A DNA stretch of 64,000 bases. Source: Streptomyces fructofermentans. Its GTDB lineage: Bacteria; Actinomycetota; Actinomycetes; Streptomycetales; Streptomycetaceae. The position numbers were made by a program, and so were the translations under genes. The DNA lies in assembly GCF_014651055.1 (NCBI RefSeq), contig NZ_BMWD01000033.1, forward strand, positions 1-64,000. The letters run 5' to 3'. Shown here one piece after another: positions 8,172 to 17,007 of this stretch (position 1 is its first letter; each line of letters opens with the position of its first letter). A model generated the notes under the pieces. The model was not told the origin of the DNA and did not search any database. It saw only the letters and a program-made list of their open reading frames with translations.

Positions 8172-9491
8172 ATGGCGGGGCGGAGCGGTCGCACGGTACG
8201 TGACCTGCGGCGGGGCAATCGTACGGCCGTGCTGCGGCGGCTGTACTTCGACGGACCGATGAGCCGCTTCGAACTCGGCCCGGCCACCGGACTGAGTTCC
8301 GGCTCCATCAGCAACGTCGTCTCCGAGCTGGTGGCCGACGGCCTGGTGGAGGAGGCGGGCAGCGTCGACTCCGACGGGGGCCGTCCGCGCACCCTGCTGC
8401 GTGTCTCGCCCGCCAGCGGCCACATGATCGGCGTGGACGTCGGCGAGACCCGGGTGCGGGTGGAGCTGTTCGACCTCACCCTGACCGAACTCGCCCGGAC
8501 GGACAGGCCCCTGGAGCACCGGGGATACGACGTCGACGTCGTCGTGGGCCACATCCGCGACGGTGTCGCCGAGGTGCTGGCCGCCGCGGGCATCGCTCCC
8601 GAGCGGCTGCTCGGGGTCGGCATCGGCGTGCCCGGCATCGTGGAACGTACGGCGGAGGACGGGGCCGTGGTGCACGGCCAGACCATCGGCTGGCCCGCGG
8701 TGCCGCTGGAGTCGCTGCTCCGCGAGGCGTGCCGGCTCCCGGACTCCGTCCCCTACTTCACCGACAACGGCGCCAAGACGCTCGGCCAGGCGGAGATGTG
8801 GTTCGGTGCCGGACGCGGCGCCCACAACGCGGCCGTGGTCCTGTTCGGTTCCGGCGTCGGCGCGAGTCTGGTCTCGGACGACGTCGAGTACGGGCGGGCC
8901 GTGGAGTGGGGGCACCTCACCGTCAGGGTCAGGGGACGCCGCTGCCGGTGCGGCGCCCTCGGCTGCCTGGAGGCGTACGCGGGCGCCGAGGCCCTGCTGG
9001 AGCGCTGGGAGGAGCAGGGAGGACGGCCGCCCGAGGGGGTCGACGAGGAGACCGCGCTCACCGCGATGCTCGCCGCCGCCTACCCCGCCGACGGCGGGAC
9101 GGCCGACCCCGTGGCGCTCGCCGTGTTGGAGGAGACGGCCGAGTACCTGGGCGCGGGCCTGTCCGACCTGATCAACCTGTTCCAGCCGGAGCGCATCCTC
9201 ATCGGCGGCTGGGCCGGTCTCCAACTGGGCTCCCGCTTCCTGCCCGCCGTCCGCGCGCACGCGACCTCCTACGCCCTGCGCCATCCGGCGGGGCGGGTCA
9301 CCATCGACCTCGGCGCGCTCGGTCCCGACGCCGTCACGGTCGGCGCCGCGATCCTCCCGCTGGCCGACTTCTTCGCGCACGGCGGCCGGCGCGCCGGGTC
9401 CGGCACCGAGGGCACCCCGCCCCCCGCATGGCAGGCCTCCATGGAGGAGCGCGCACCGCGGGCCTCCCTGGAGCAACGCACCGCGCACTGA
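8172..9491 (+). CDS. ROK-family transcriptional regulator
   Basis: A 439-residue NagC/XylR-type regulator. An N-terminal winged helix-turn-helix (about 8-75: RDLRRGNRTAVLRRLYFDGPMSR, then SGSISNVVSELVADGLV) is followed by a two-lobed ROK sugar-kinase-like domain. The ROK signature is present: phosphate-loop GVDVGETRVRVELFD (~88-102), GVGIGVPGIV, and the zinc-binding CRCGALGCLE near 257-266. The tail from ~415 is variable. ROK regulators bind sugars or sugar phosphates and control carbon uptake or secondary metabolism. No sugar transporter is adjacent in this window, so its target is unknown and autoregulation is likely. The ATG at 8172 follows GGAAGGAACC. Confidence 0.88.
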   Translation: MAGRSGRTVRDLRRGNRTAVLRRLYFDGPMSRFELGPATGLSSGSISNVVSELVADGLVEEAGSVDSDGGRPRTLLRVSPASGHMIGVDVGETRVRVELFDLTLTELARTDRPLEHRGYDVDVVVGHIRDGVAEVLAAAGIAPERLLGVGIGVPGIVERTAEDGAVVHGQTIGWPAVPLESLLREACRLPDSVPYFTDNGAKTLGQAEMWFGAGRGAHNAAVVLFGSGVGASLVSDDVEYGRAVEWGHLTVRVRGRRCRCGALGCLEAYAGAEALLERWEEQGGRPPEGVDEETALTAMLAAAYPADGGTADPVALAVLEETAEYLGAGLSDLINLFQPERILIGGWAGLQLGSRFLPAVRAHATSYALRHPAGRVTIDLGALGPDAVTVGAAILPLADFFAHGGRRAGSGTEGTPPPAWQASMEERAPRASLEQRTAH

Positions 9492-9645
9492 GGATCTTCG
9501 GGGTTTCGCACCCGCGACCTCAGGTACCCGCCCCGGGCCGGGCACGACGGCCCGCCCCCTGAGCGCGCCCGCAGGCGTGCGAGGAGGCGGACACGGATGT
9601 GCGGGCCGGCATTCGGCGCTGGGTGAAACGGAGAGGGAGTGCGCG

Positions 9646-9942
9646 GTGACGGACAAGCGGACGGAGACCCCGGGGGAGCACGGCGGCCTGATACCCCGTG
9701 ACATGCCGGACCAGCAGGCCCAGGACGGCGACGACCCCTGGGACGTCGTCCCGGCCGGGCCCTCACGGGAGGCCGGCTCCGGCGGTGAAGGCGAGGCGGA
9801 CCCGGCGGACTCCGCGGACGGGCCGCAGCGGGACGCGGAGGGCGTACCGGGCACCGACGAGGCGGGCACGGGCCCGCGGGGCGCTCCCCGGAAGGGCACC
9901 GTGCATCCCGAGCACCCCGGCCCGCAGGAGTCACCCGCCTGA
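9646..9942 (+). CDS. small acidic, probably disordered protein
   Basis: A 98-residue protein rich in Asp, Glu, Gly and Pro with almost no hydrophobic core (DMPDQQAQDGDDPWDVVPAG; many DG/EG steps). I recognise no family; short acidic proteins of this kind are common in Streptomyces. GTG at 9646 follows GAGAGGGAG and separates the coding-like sequence from an upstream extension that opens at 9577. No signal peptide. It lies 154 bases after the ROK gene on the same strand and ends at a strong convergent hairpin. Confidence 0.5.
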   Translation: MTDKRTETPGEHGGLIPRDMPDQQAQDGDDPWDVVPAGPSREAGSGGEGEADPADSADGPQRDAEGVPGTDEAGTGPRGAPRKGTVHPEHPGPQESPA

Positions 9943-9958
9943 TCCCGGGCGCGCGGGT

Positions 9959-9991
9959 CCGGCCCCGGGCGGGGTGACCGCCCGGGGCCGG
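9959..9991. terminator. bidirectional hairpin terminator
   Basis: A 14-bp stem: CC plus GGCCCCGGGCGG at 9959-9972 pairs with CCGCCCGGGGCC plus GG at 9978-9991, with a GGTGA loop. It sits between the convergent gene ends at 9942 and 10054. Confidence 0.8.
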
Positions 9992-10053
9992 GGCGCGCCA
10001 CCCGGGGCCCGGAGGCCCGGCGCCCGCCCGGCCCCACCGGGGGTGGCGGCGGC

Positions 10054-11013
10054 TCAGGCGAAGGCGTCGACGCCCGTGAGTTCCGCCGACAGGGCCCACA
10101 GCCGGGCGGCGGACACGGGATCGATCGCGTAGTCGCGCACGCCGGTCCGGTCGCCGTCGGCCGTGGCGGTCTCGGCGATGTCGCAGTCCTCGCAGTACAC
10201 ACCGCCCATGCCGTCCAGTTGCGGCGAGGTCGCGGCCCACACCTGGGTCGCGGCACCCTGCTCGGGCGTCTTGAAGGCGTCGGGGACGGCGGGCACGCCG
10301 TTCTCGTCGATCCAGCCGCGCTCGACCATCTCCTCCTTGGCGAGGTGGCGTTGCAGCGGAGTGAGGATGCCTCCGGGGTGCAGCGCGAAGGCGCGGACGC
10401 CGGAGTCCTTGCCGAGGGCGTCGAGTCGGACGGCGAACAGCACGTTCGCCGTCTTCGCCTGCCCGTACGCCTGCCACTTGTCGTAACCCCGAAGCCAGTG
10501 CGGGTCGTCCCAGCGGATGTCCGAGGTGTGGTGCCCGGCGGAGGACACGGAGACGACGCGGGCCCCGCCGGGGGCCAGTGCGGGCCACAGCCGGTTGACG
10601 AGGGCGAAGTGGCCCAGGTGGTTCGTCGCGAACTGGGCCTCCCAGCCCGGTCCCACACGGGTCTCCGGGCAGGCCATGATCGCGGCGTTGCCGATGAGGA
10701 TGTCGATCGTGCGCTGCGAGGCGAGGAACCGGTCGGAGAACGCGCGCACGCTGTCCAGGTCACCGAGGTCGAGTTCGTCGACCTCCGCCCCCGCCACGTC
10801 CGCGAGTGCTTCCCTGGCGGCCGCCGGACGCCGGGCCGGGACGACGACCTCGGCGCCCGCCCGGGTCAGCGCCCGGGTGGTCTCCAGGCCGAGCCCCGAG
10901 TACCCGCCCGTGACGATCGCGAGCTTCCCGGTCAGGTCCGTACCGGCGAGCACGTCGTCCGCGCTGCTCCGGAAGCCGAACCCCGAGCCGATCTTGTGCT
11001 GTGCGGTGGTCAT
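10054..11013 (-). CDS. short-chain dehydrogenase/reductase
   Basis: A 319-residue SDR of the retinol-dehydrogenase/WWOX-like group. The NAD(P) glycine motif TGGYSGLG is at residues ~35-42, preceded by LTGKLAIV. IGNAAIM corresponds to the NAG motif. The active site comprises VVSVSSAGHHTS and the YxxxK in AYGQAK, with a WDDPHWLRGYDKW insert typical of this subgroup. The ATG at 11013 is chosen because a TAGCGT box ends 7 bases upstream, compatible with a leaderless message, and the frame beyond it is not SDR-like. Substrate unknown. The C-terminal CEDCDIAE segment is seen in many Streptomyces members annotated only as oxidoreductases. Confidence 0.87.
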   Translation of the reverse strand: MTTAQHKIGSGFGFRSSADDVLAGTDLTGKLAIVTGGYSGLGLETTRALTRAGAEVVVPARRPAAAREALADVAGAEVDELDLGDLDSVRAFSDRFLASQRTIDILIGNAAIMACPETRVGPGWEAQFATNHLGHFALVNRLWPALAPGGARVVSVSSAGHHTSDIRWDDPHWLRGYDKWQAYGQAKTANVLFAVRLDALGKDSGVRAFALHPGGILTPLQRHLAKEEMVERGWIDENGVPAVPDAFKTPEQGAATQVWAATSPQLDGMGGVYCEDCDIAETATADGDRTGVRDYAIDPVSAARLWALSAELTGVDAFA

Positions 11014-11091
11014 ACGTCCGACGCTACGGACTGGAGCGCACTCGAAGTCAAACGGAACGCGCGGCCGGCGACCGGGCGCGGGCAGAGGAAA

Positions 11092-11126
11092 GGCCCCGAC
11101 CGGACGGGGGAATCGCGGTCGGGGCC
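11092..11126. terminator. hairpin downstream of PHP gene
   Basis: A perfect 10-bp stem (GGCCCCGACC at 11092-11101; GGTCGGGGCC at 11117-11126) with a 15-base loop. It lies between the leftward PHP gene (stop at 11328) and the SDR start. It may end PHP transcription before the SDR promoter. Confidence 0.5.
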
Positions 11127-11327
11127 GTCTGTGGGTGGCCGCGGATGGCGGTCGCCTCTCGGCGGAGTGCTCCACAGGGCTTCAGCCGAACGATCTTCCC
11201 TGTGGGCGGAAGGTGAGGCCCGGGGACACTGTTCCATCCGCACCCACAGCTGATTTAACGGGAAACTACTGATGAGTGTTCCCAGGTCGGCGCGGTCCGG
11301 CCGTGATCTGTGTCACGAAGGCGGACC

Positions 11328-12365
11328 TCACCCGCCCGGCGTCCCGGCCGGTGTCCGGCGGTCCCGCGCCCAGGCCAGCAACTCCGGCTCCGACCAGGTC
11401 GTGACCACCCGCTCCGGGGGCACCCCGCACTCCTCGGCCCGCGCGCACCCGTACGCCTGCCAGTCGAGCTGCCCCGGCGCGTGCGCGTCCGTGTCGACGG
11501 AGAACAGCACGCCCGCGGCGACCGCCCGGCGCAGCAGCCGGCGTGGTGGGTCGAGCCGCTCGGGACGGCTGTTGATCTCGACGGCCGTGCCCGTCTCGGC
11601 GCACGCGGCGAACACCTCGTCCGCGTCGAACCCGGACTCGGGCCGCCCCCGCCCGGTGATGAGCCGGCCCGTGCAGTGCCCCAGTACGTCGGACAGCGGA
11701 TCGCGGACGGCGGCGACCATCCGGCGGGTCATCGCGGCCGCGTCCATGCGCAGTTTGGAGTGCACGGACACCACGACGACGTCGAGCCGGTCCAGCAGCT
11801 CCGGCTCCTGGTCCAGCGACCCGTCGTCGAGGATGTCGCACTCGATGCCGGTGAGGAGCCGGAACGGGGCCCAGGTCTCGTTGAGCGCCGCCACCACGTC
11901 GAGCTGCTGCCGCAGACGATCGGGGGACAGGCCCCGCGCGACCGTGAGCCGGGGCGAGTGGTCGGTGAGGACCGCCCACTCGTGCCCGAGACGGGCCGCA
12001 GTGCGCCCCATCTCCTCGATCGGGCTGCCGCCGTCCGACCAGTCCGAGTGCAGATGGCAGTCGCCGCGCAGCAGGGCCCGCAGCTCCTCGCCGCCCCGGA
12101 CGAGGGGCCCGGCGGACTCCCGCTCCAGGTTCTCCAGGTAGCCGGGCACCTGCCCGGCCAGTGCCTCGCGCACCACCTGCGCGGTCTTCGGCCCGATGCC
12201 CTTCAGGGACTCCAGCCGTCCGTCGGCGGCCCTGCCCGCCAGCTCCCCGGCCGGCAGCGCCGCGACCACGCCCGCCGCCGTGCGGAAGGCCCGTACGCGA
12301 TAGGTGGGAGCCAGGGAGCGCTCCAGCAGGAAGGCGATGCGGTCCAGGGCCTCGGCGGGGTCCAT
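11328..12365 (-). CDS. PHP-domain metal-dependent hydrolase (PolX C-terminal-like)
   Basis: A 345-residue protein with an N-terminal helical/helix-hairpin-helix part (LKGIGPKTAQVVREAL, about 73-90) and a C-terminal PHP phosphoesterase domain. Metal ligands appear in order: DCHLHSDWSDGG, LTDHSP, GIECDIL, VVSVHSKL, GHCTGR and VDTDAHAP. This is the arrangement of bacterial family-X DNA polymerases, but the nucleotidyl-transferase palm is missing, so it resembles a PolX reduced to HhH plus PHP. A role in DNA end processing or as a free histidinol-phosphatase-like enzyme is possible. The ATG at 12365 is chosen because the frame upstream is Arg/Gly-rich. Confidence 0.82.
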   Translation of the reverse strand: MDPAEALDRIAFLLERSLAPTYRVRAFRTAAGVVAALPAGELAGRAADGRLESLKGIGPKTAQVVREALAGQVPGYLENLERESAGPLVRGGEELRALLRGDCHLHSDWSDGGSPIEEMGRTAARLGHEWAVLTDHSPRLTVARGLSPDRLRQQLDVVAALNETWAPFRLLTGIECDILDDGSLDQEPELLDRLDVVVVSVHSKLRMDAAAMTRRMVAAVRDPLSDVLGHCTGRLITGRGRPESGFDADEVFAACAETGTAVEINSRPERLDPPRRLLRRAVAAGVLFSVDTDAHAPGQLDWQAYGCARAEECGVPPERVVTTWSEPELLAWARDRRTPAGTPGG

Positions 12366-12547
12366 GCCTCCAGCGTCGCCCAGCCCTGCACCGCTCGCAC
12401 GGCGGCGGACGGGCCCACGTGCCACGATGTAGCTCGTACCGCGAACCTCGTACGGACGCCGGCCCGCCGGCGTCGCCGAGTGCCACGACGACCGACAGCA
12501 CCGCCCGGCAGGCTTAGTGGCGGAGCGCCTGTGGAACCGGTGGGATC

Positions 12548-12784
12548 ATGACTGAAATCGCAAGCCCTTACATCTCGCACCCGCGGATCACGGTCCTGGC
12601 GGTCCAGCCCGGCAATCCGCCCTTTCGCATCGTGGAGATCGACGGCGACGTCATCGGCGAGGCGAAGAACTTCACGGACGTCCTGATGGCCGCGGCGGCC
12701 TACGGCATCGTGGTGCACGACGCCGACGACCCGGACGTGGTCCGCTGGGTCGGCGGCGACAAACTGACCTGGCGACTGCGCTGA
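12548..12784 (+). CDS. small conserved hypothetical protein
   Basis: A 78-residue protein with a compact alpha/beta pattern (HPRITVLAVQ, PFRIVEIDGDVIGEAKN, VLMAAAAYGIVVHDADDPDVV, KLTWRLR). No signal peptide, membrane helix or known motif. Its even hydrophobic periodicity and standalone transcription unit between divergent and convergent neighbours support a real gene. I believe it is common in Streptomyces but know no function. A small GCCCGGG-T-CCCGGGC hairpin follows at 12789-12803. Confidence 0.65.
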   Translation: MTEIASPYISHPRITVLAVQPGNPPFRIVEIDGDVIGEAKNFTDVLMAAAAYGIVVHDADDPDVVRWVGGDKLTWRLR

Positions 12785-12992
12785 GCGCCGCCCGGGTCCC
12801 GGGCGCCGCGCGACGGTGACACCGCGGCGGGAGGGCCGGGCCCCGTGCACCGGGTCGCCCACGGGCTCCGTGCCGGCAGGCGCGCGGGTCGCCCGACGCC
12901 GGGGAACGGACACGGCCTCGCGTCCGGCGCCGCGCGATGCCTCCCCGAGCCGCCGTCCCCGCCGGTGCGCCCTGCCCGCCCGACGCCGGTAC

Positions 12993-14396
12993 TCACCGGG
13001 GGAGTCCCGCCTCCCACTTGCGCCGGCGCACCGCGTCGTCCCCGAGGACGTGCCGGCACAGGTCGAGGAGTTCGCCCACCTCCGAGTCGCCCTGCGGTGC
13101 CCCCGCCGAAGGGCGCCAACGCAGCACGGCCTGCCCGGCGCGTGCGCGCAGCCTCTCGTCCGGGTCGGCGAGCAGCGCGACCGCGGCACGCAGCGCCGCG
13201 GCGCCGCCGCCCGCGACGAGCAGCCGGAACGCGGCGGCCCGGACGTGCCGCGGCCGGTCGGCGGCGGTGCGTTCCATCAGCCATCCGGCGGGCAGCCCGC
13301 CCGCAGACGGGAGCAGGGCCGCGACCGTCTCGCGCGTGACGCGCGGGGCCGGGTCGTCGAGCAGCGGCAGCAGCCCGTCCGCCCTCGCCACGTCGAGCGT
13401 GCGCAGCCCCGCGACCGCCGCGGCCCGTATCCCGGGCCCCGCGTGCCGGACCAGCGGCCACAGCAGCGCGCCGTCCGCGCGCTCCCCGCACTCGGCCAGG
13501 CCGATCACCGCACCCGGTGAGGGCTCCGGCGCGTCCGGTCCCGAGCACCGCGTCCGGTACCAGGCCGCCGGATCGCCGCCCGCCTGCCGTACGACGTACC
13601 GGGCGCACGCGCGCACCTGCGCGGCCCGGTCGTCGAGGAAGGCCCCGGCCCCTTCCGCCCGGCCCGCCCGGCGCAGGGCGGTGACCCCCGCCGCACGGGT
13701 CCGCGGCGTACGCGCGCCGAGCAGCCGTACCAGTACGGCGTCCTCCGTCGCCCCGTCGCCGTCGCCGACGGCCGCGAGCGCCGCCGTGGCACAGAGGTCC
13801 TGGACCACGACGTCGTCGTCCCGGGAGGCGGTCGCGGCGAGCTCGGCGGGGGCGAGTACTCCCTGCTCCACGGCGATCCGGTACCCGAACCGTCGTACGG
13901 TCCGGTCGGGATCGGCGAGGAGGACGTCGAGGCGCGCGCGGGGCGCCCGGTCAAGGACCTCCCGGAGCAGCCCCACGCCGAACTCCCCCCGGCCCCGGCG
14001 GCCGACGCGCAGGATCAGGGGCGCCAGAGCGACCGCGGTGTCCGCGTCGAGGGTCTCCCGCAGTACCTGCCGGGCCCGCTGCCGTACGGGGGCGACCCAG
14101 TCGGCACACCGGACGGCGATGAGCGGAAGCAGGTCGGGCCGGCCGGCCGCGTCGCGCACGGCCGCCTCCCTGACCCGCCCGTCGCGGTGGCACAGCGCGA
14201 CCGCGAGGCGGGACAGGTCGTCGGCCGGCGGCGCGCCGAACGGCGGGGACGGCGCCGGGACCATGCAGCGACTCCGCACGTCCTCGTCGAACGCCTGCCA
14301 GGCGGCGGGGTCCCCGGCGGCCGGTGCGCGGTGCGGCGGCGGTCCGGGCGTGGGCCCGGTCACCGCGGCCGCCGTGCCTGCCGAGTCGCCGATCAT
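12993..14396 (-). CDS. HEAT-repeat-like protein
   Basis: A 467-residue protein made largely of ~30-residue paired-helix repeats with the HEAT/PBS-lyase pattern, e.g. DRTVRRFGYRIAVEQGVLAPAELA, RAAGVTALRRAGRAEGAGAFL, GIRAAAVAGLRTLDVARADGLLPLLDDPAPRV and RHVRAAAFRLLVAGG. Repeats begin around residue 60 and run to near the end. Such alpha-solenoids are protein-interaction scaffolds; no enzyme motif is present. ATG at 14396 is chosen because GGGGGA lies about 5 bases upstream; an ATG at 14486 would add 30 unconvincing residues. No signal peptide or membrane helix. Partner and function unknown. Confidence 0.72.
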   Translation of the reverse strand: MIGDSAGTAAAVTGPTPGPPPHRAPAAGDPAAWQAFDEDVRSRCMVPAPSPPFGAPPADDLSRLAVALCHRDGRVREAAVRDAAGRPDLLPLIAVRCADWVAPVRQRARQVLRETLDADTAVALAPLILRVGRRGRGEFGVGLLREVLDRAPRARLDVLLADPDRTVRRFGYRIAVEQGVLAPAELAATASRDDDVVVQDLCATAALAAVGDGDGATEDAVLVRLLGARTPRTRAAGVTALRRAGRAEGAGAFLDDRAAQVRACARYVVRQAGGDPAAWYRTRCSGPDAPEPSPGAVIGLAECGERADGALLWPLVRHAGPGIRAAAVAGLRTLDVARADGLLPLLDDPAPRVTRETVAALLPSAGGLPAGWLMERTAADRPRHVRAAAFRLLVAGGGAAALRAAVALLADPDERLRARAGQAVLRWRPSAGAPQGDSEVGELLDLCRHVLGDDAVRRRKWEAGLPR

Positions 14397-14539
14397 GTCC
14401 GTCCCCCGTTCGTCCTGCTCCAGACGGAGATCGTAGAGCCGTACCGGCGCGGAAGTCGCCCGCATTTCCTGCGGTCGACTCGGCATGGGGCCACCCGTTT
14501 GCGTTTGCCGTGACCCGTCGGAGAGCCGGGCGGACGCGG

Positions 14540-14576
14540 ACCGGCCCGGACCTGTCGGGCACAGGTCCGGGCCGGT
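14540..14576 (-). terminator. strong hairpin terminator of the GH16 gene
   Basis: A perfect 16-bp stem (ACCGGCCCGGACCTGT at 14540-14555; ACAGGTCCGGGCCGGT at 14561-14576) with loop CGGGC. It lies 175 bases beyond the GH16 stop, in its direction of transcription. Confidence 0.8.
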
Positions 14577-14656
14577 GGTGGCACGGGTTCCGGCGGGGAC
14601 GGCCGGGATGCCGGCCCACGGCGGCGCCCGCCCCGCCCCGCTCGGGGCGGCCGGTC

Positions 14657-14730
14657 CGGTCGGCCGCCCGGACCCGCATGGCGGTCGGCTGCCCGACCCG
14701 CGCGGCGGTCGGCCGCCCGGTTCCGCGCGG
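14657..14730. repeat. imperfect ~25-bp tandem repeat, three copies
   Basis: Three near-copies starting CGGTCGGC(C/T)GCCCG begin at 14657, 14682 and 14706. They lie between the GH16 stop and its terminator hairpin, in the 354-bp gap 14397-14750 that holds no gene. Non-coding; probably transcribed as 3' UTR. Confidence 0.7.
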
Positions 14731-14750
14731 AGGTCAGCCGATCGGTCTCC

Positions 14751-16007
14751 TCAGCCGACCGTCCACTTCTGGTTGGCCGTGCCGGCGCAGGTCCAGATCT
14801 GCAGGCGTGTCCCGTTCGCGGAGTTGTTGCCCGTCACGTCCAGGCACTTGTTCGCCTGCGGGTTCACGATGTCGCGTGCCCCGGTGACGGTCCACCGCTG
14901 GGCGGCGGTGCCGTTGCAGTCGTAGAGCTGGACGGGCGTACCCTCGGCCGTTCCGCCCGCCGTCACGTCGAGGCACTTGCCCAGCGCACGGATCGAGCCG
15001 TCGGAGCCCACGGTCCACTGCTGGGCGGCCGTGCCGTTGCAGTCGTAGAGCTGGACCGGCGTACCGTTCGCGGAGTTCGCCGCCGCCACGTCGACGCACT
15101 TGCCCGCGAGACCCCGGATGGGAGCGCCGCCCGAACTCTCACCCGTCGTCACCTTCACCTCGTCCACGACGAGTTGCTGCGGGAACACGGTGGACCCGTC
15201 GGGGTCGCCCGGCCAGTAGCCGCCCACCGCGAGGTTGAGGATCAGGAAGAACGGCTTGTTGAACACCCACTGCCTGCCGCCCAGATCGGCGGGCGTACGC
15301 CGCTGGTAGACCGTGCCGTCCACGGACCACGTGATCGCCTCGGGCGACCAGTCGACGGCGAAGGTGTGGAAGGCGTCCGCGAACGCCTGGCCGCCGGGCA
15401 GCGTGTACGCGCCGCCGATGCCGCCCGAGCCGGAGTACCCGGGGCCGTGCAGGGTGCCGTGCACGGTCGAGGGCTCGAAGCCGACGTTCTCCATGACGTC
15501 GATCTCGCCCGAGTTCGGCCAGCCGACCTGCCCGATGTCGTTCCCGAGCATCCAGAAGGCGGGCCACATGCCCTGCCCGCGCGGCACCTTCAGCCGGGCC
15601 TCGACCCGGCCGTACGTCGTCGTGAACCTGCCCGAGGTGTTCAGGCGGGCCGAGGTGTACTCACAACGGCCGTACCAGCACTGGTAGTTGTTCGGGTTCT
15701 CGCGTCGGGCGGTGATCACCAGGTGGCCCTGGCCGTCCAGGGCCGCGTTGTTGGTGCCCGCGGTGTAGAACTGCCGTTCGTGGTTGTTGACGTTGTCGCC
15801 GGTCTCGGTCTGCCACTTCGAGGAGTTGACGGCCGAGCCGGCGGGCCCGTCGAAGGTGTCCGAGAACGTGACGGCCGCCGCCGCCCTCGGCTCGGGTGCC
15901 GCGGCTCGCGTGGGGTCCGCCTGGGCGGGCGTGACGGCGGCGGAGGCGAGGAGTACGGCGGAGAAGGCGGCGAGGAGGCATCTGCGGAGCAGGCGTGGGG
16001 AGTCCAC
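14751..16007 (-). CDS. secreted GH16 beta-glucanase with ricin-type lectin domain
   Basis: A 418-residue secreted enzyme. Residues 1-30 are a Sec signal peptide (RR near the start, hydrophobic core LLAAFSAVLLASAAV, cleavage after AQA). About 45-285 is a GH16 domain with the catalytic motif GEIDVMENV (nucleophile E168, D170, acid/base E173) and aromatic subsite residues such as WPAFWML. About 290-418 is a ricin-B/CBM13 trefoil with three QxW units (QLYDCNGTAAQQW, QLYDCNGTAAQRW, QIWTCAGTANQKW). It should hydrolyse beta-1,3- or mixed-linkage glucans (laminarin, fungal cell wall). The tryptophan-rich early part and ExDxxE spacing fit laminarinases. A GntR-like inverted repeat lies at 16114-16127. 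Confidence 0.9.
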   Translation of the reverse strand: MDSPRLLRRCLLAAFSAVLLASAAVTPAQADPTRAAAPEPRAAAAVTFSDTFDGPAGSAVNSSKWQTETGDNVNNHERQFYTAGTNNAALDGQGHLVITARRENPNNYQCWYGRCEYTSARLNTSGRFTTTYGRVEARLKVPRGQGMWPAFWMLGNDIGQVGWPNSGEIDVMENVGFEPSTVHGTLHGPGYSGSGGIGGAYTLPGGQAFADAFHTFAVDWSPEAITWSVDGTVYQRRTPADLGGRQWVFNKPFFLILNLAVGGYWPGDPDGSTVFPQQLVVDEVKVTTGESSGGAPIRGLAGKCVDVAAANSANGTPVQLYDCNGTAAQQWTVGSDGSIRALGKCLDVTAGGTAEGTPVQLYDCNGTAAQRWTVTGARDIVNPQANKCLDVTGNNSANGTRLQIWTCAGTANQKWTVG

Positions 16008-16113
16008 GACTCTCCCTTCCGTACGGCGGCCCCGTGCGGGGTGCGCCGACTGAGGTGGGGGGTGCGTGCTTCGCCTCTTGATTTAAGAATTGAGGAAAGG
16101 GGGTGTCAAGGCT

Positions 16114-16127
16114 TTGGTACGGACCAA
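16114..16127 (-). promoter_or_regulatory. candidate DasR-like operator upstream of GH16
   Basis: TTGGT-ACGG-ACCAA is an inverted repeat whose TGGTNNNGACCA core matches 9 of 12 bases of the DasR (dre) core TGGTCTAGACCA. It lies ~107 bases upstream of the GH16 start, next to an AT-rich TTGATTTAAGAATTGAGG stretch that may be the promoter. Control by DasR or another GntR regulator is inference. Confidence 0.4.
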
Positions 16128-16208
16128 CCGTTCACATCCGGTGGTCCGCCCCGCCCGACACCCCCTGGCACTCCCGCCGCTCCCGCGTCACCGACGCGGC
16201 CGTGCGCG

Positions 16209-16841
16209 TCAGGACTTGGCGCTCTCCCGCCTGCCGCGCCGCTTGCGCGGATGCACCGCGCGGCTCAGCCGGCGGCCGAGGATCAGGTAACCGACCAGCG
16301 CACCCGTGGTGTTGAGGATGACGTCGTCGATGTCGAAGGCCCGCCCGGTGATCAGCGCGCCCTGCACGAGCTCGACCAGCAGCATGACCGTCGCGGTCAG
16401 CAGGAGCACCCGCAGGATTCCGCGCACCCGGGGGATCAGCACCGGAAGCAGGATGCCGAACGGGATGCCGAGGACGAGATTGCCGCCGATCTGCCGGAAG
16501 GCGTCCCGCAGTTCGGGCTGGTCGAGATAGGCGCGCAGGGAGCGGCCCGGATGCATGTTGTTGTGCGTCAGCGCCTCGGACGCCGGCGACGGCTGGAGTG
16601 TGATCTGCGCGAGGGCCGCGGCGAACGCGACCATGGCGGCGAAGGCGACCAGCACCAGCAGCAGCCGTACGAGGAAGGGCAGGGGCCGCCGCTCCCGGGT
16701 GGCCGCCGACGGGCGGGCGGACTTGGTGTTCCGGGACCCGCGCTCCTTCTTCGCCGGACGGGGGCGCGACTTGCCGGACCGGAACCGTGAGGCGGACAAG
16801 GAGCGAAGTGCTGTACGTGGACGTGACACTGCGCGGTCCAT
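16209..16841 (-). CDS. VanZ-family membrane protein
   Basis: A 210-residue protein with a basic N-terminal cytoplasmic stretch (~1-55, rich in Arg, Lys, Ser). Four membrane helices follow: FLVRLLLVLVAFAAMVAFAA, a segment around NLVLGIPFGILLPVL, VLLLTATVMLLVELVQG and DDVILNTTGALVGYLILG. The VanZ signatures GGNLVLGIPFG, VELVQ and DIDDVILNTTGALVGY are all present. VanZ itself gives low-level teicoplanin resistance in enterococci; actinobacterial homologues have no assigned role. ATG at 16841 has GGAGG five bases upstream, a clear start choice against the longer open frame to 17096. Confidence 0.85.
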   Translation of the reverse strand: MDRAVSRPRTALRSLSASRFRSGKSRPRPAKKERGSRNTKSARPSAATRERRPLPFLVRLLLVLVAFAAMVAFAAALAQITLQPSPASEALTHNNMHPGRSLRAYLDQPELRDAFRQIGGNLVLGIPFGILLPVLIPRVRGILRVLLLTATVMLLVELVQGALITGRAFDIDDVILNTTGALVGYLILGRRLSRAVHPRKRRGRRESAKS

Positions 16842-17007
16842 CCGACCTCCATTTATCAACCGTGCTGCTGGCCCTCGACCAGTTACCCCGAATGGGTCGG
16901 ACAATGCAGCCGATGTTCGACGTGCGGAAGCAGGGTCCGAGTTCCCGGTGTTCCCGGTGGTCAGGGCGGTTTCCTGTGCTCCCTGGAGCGGGCCCGCGGA
17001 ACCGGGG

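Noticed and set aside
14657..14730. Repeats as part of a coding region
   Set aside because: The 24-25-bp period is not a codon multiple and lies after the GH16 stop.
16209..16841. Glycopeptide resistance (vanZ)
   Set aside because: VanZ-domain proteins are widespread in actinobacteria. No vanHAX or vanRS genes occur near either copy.
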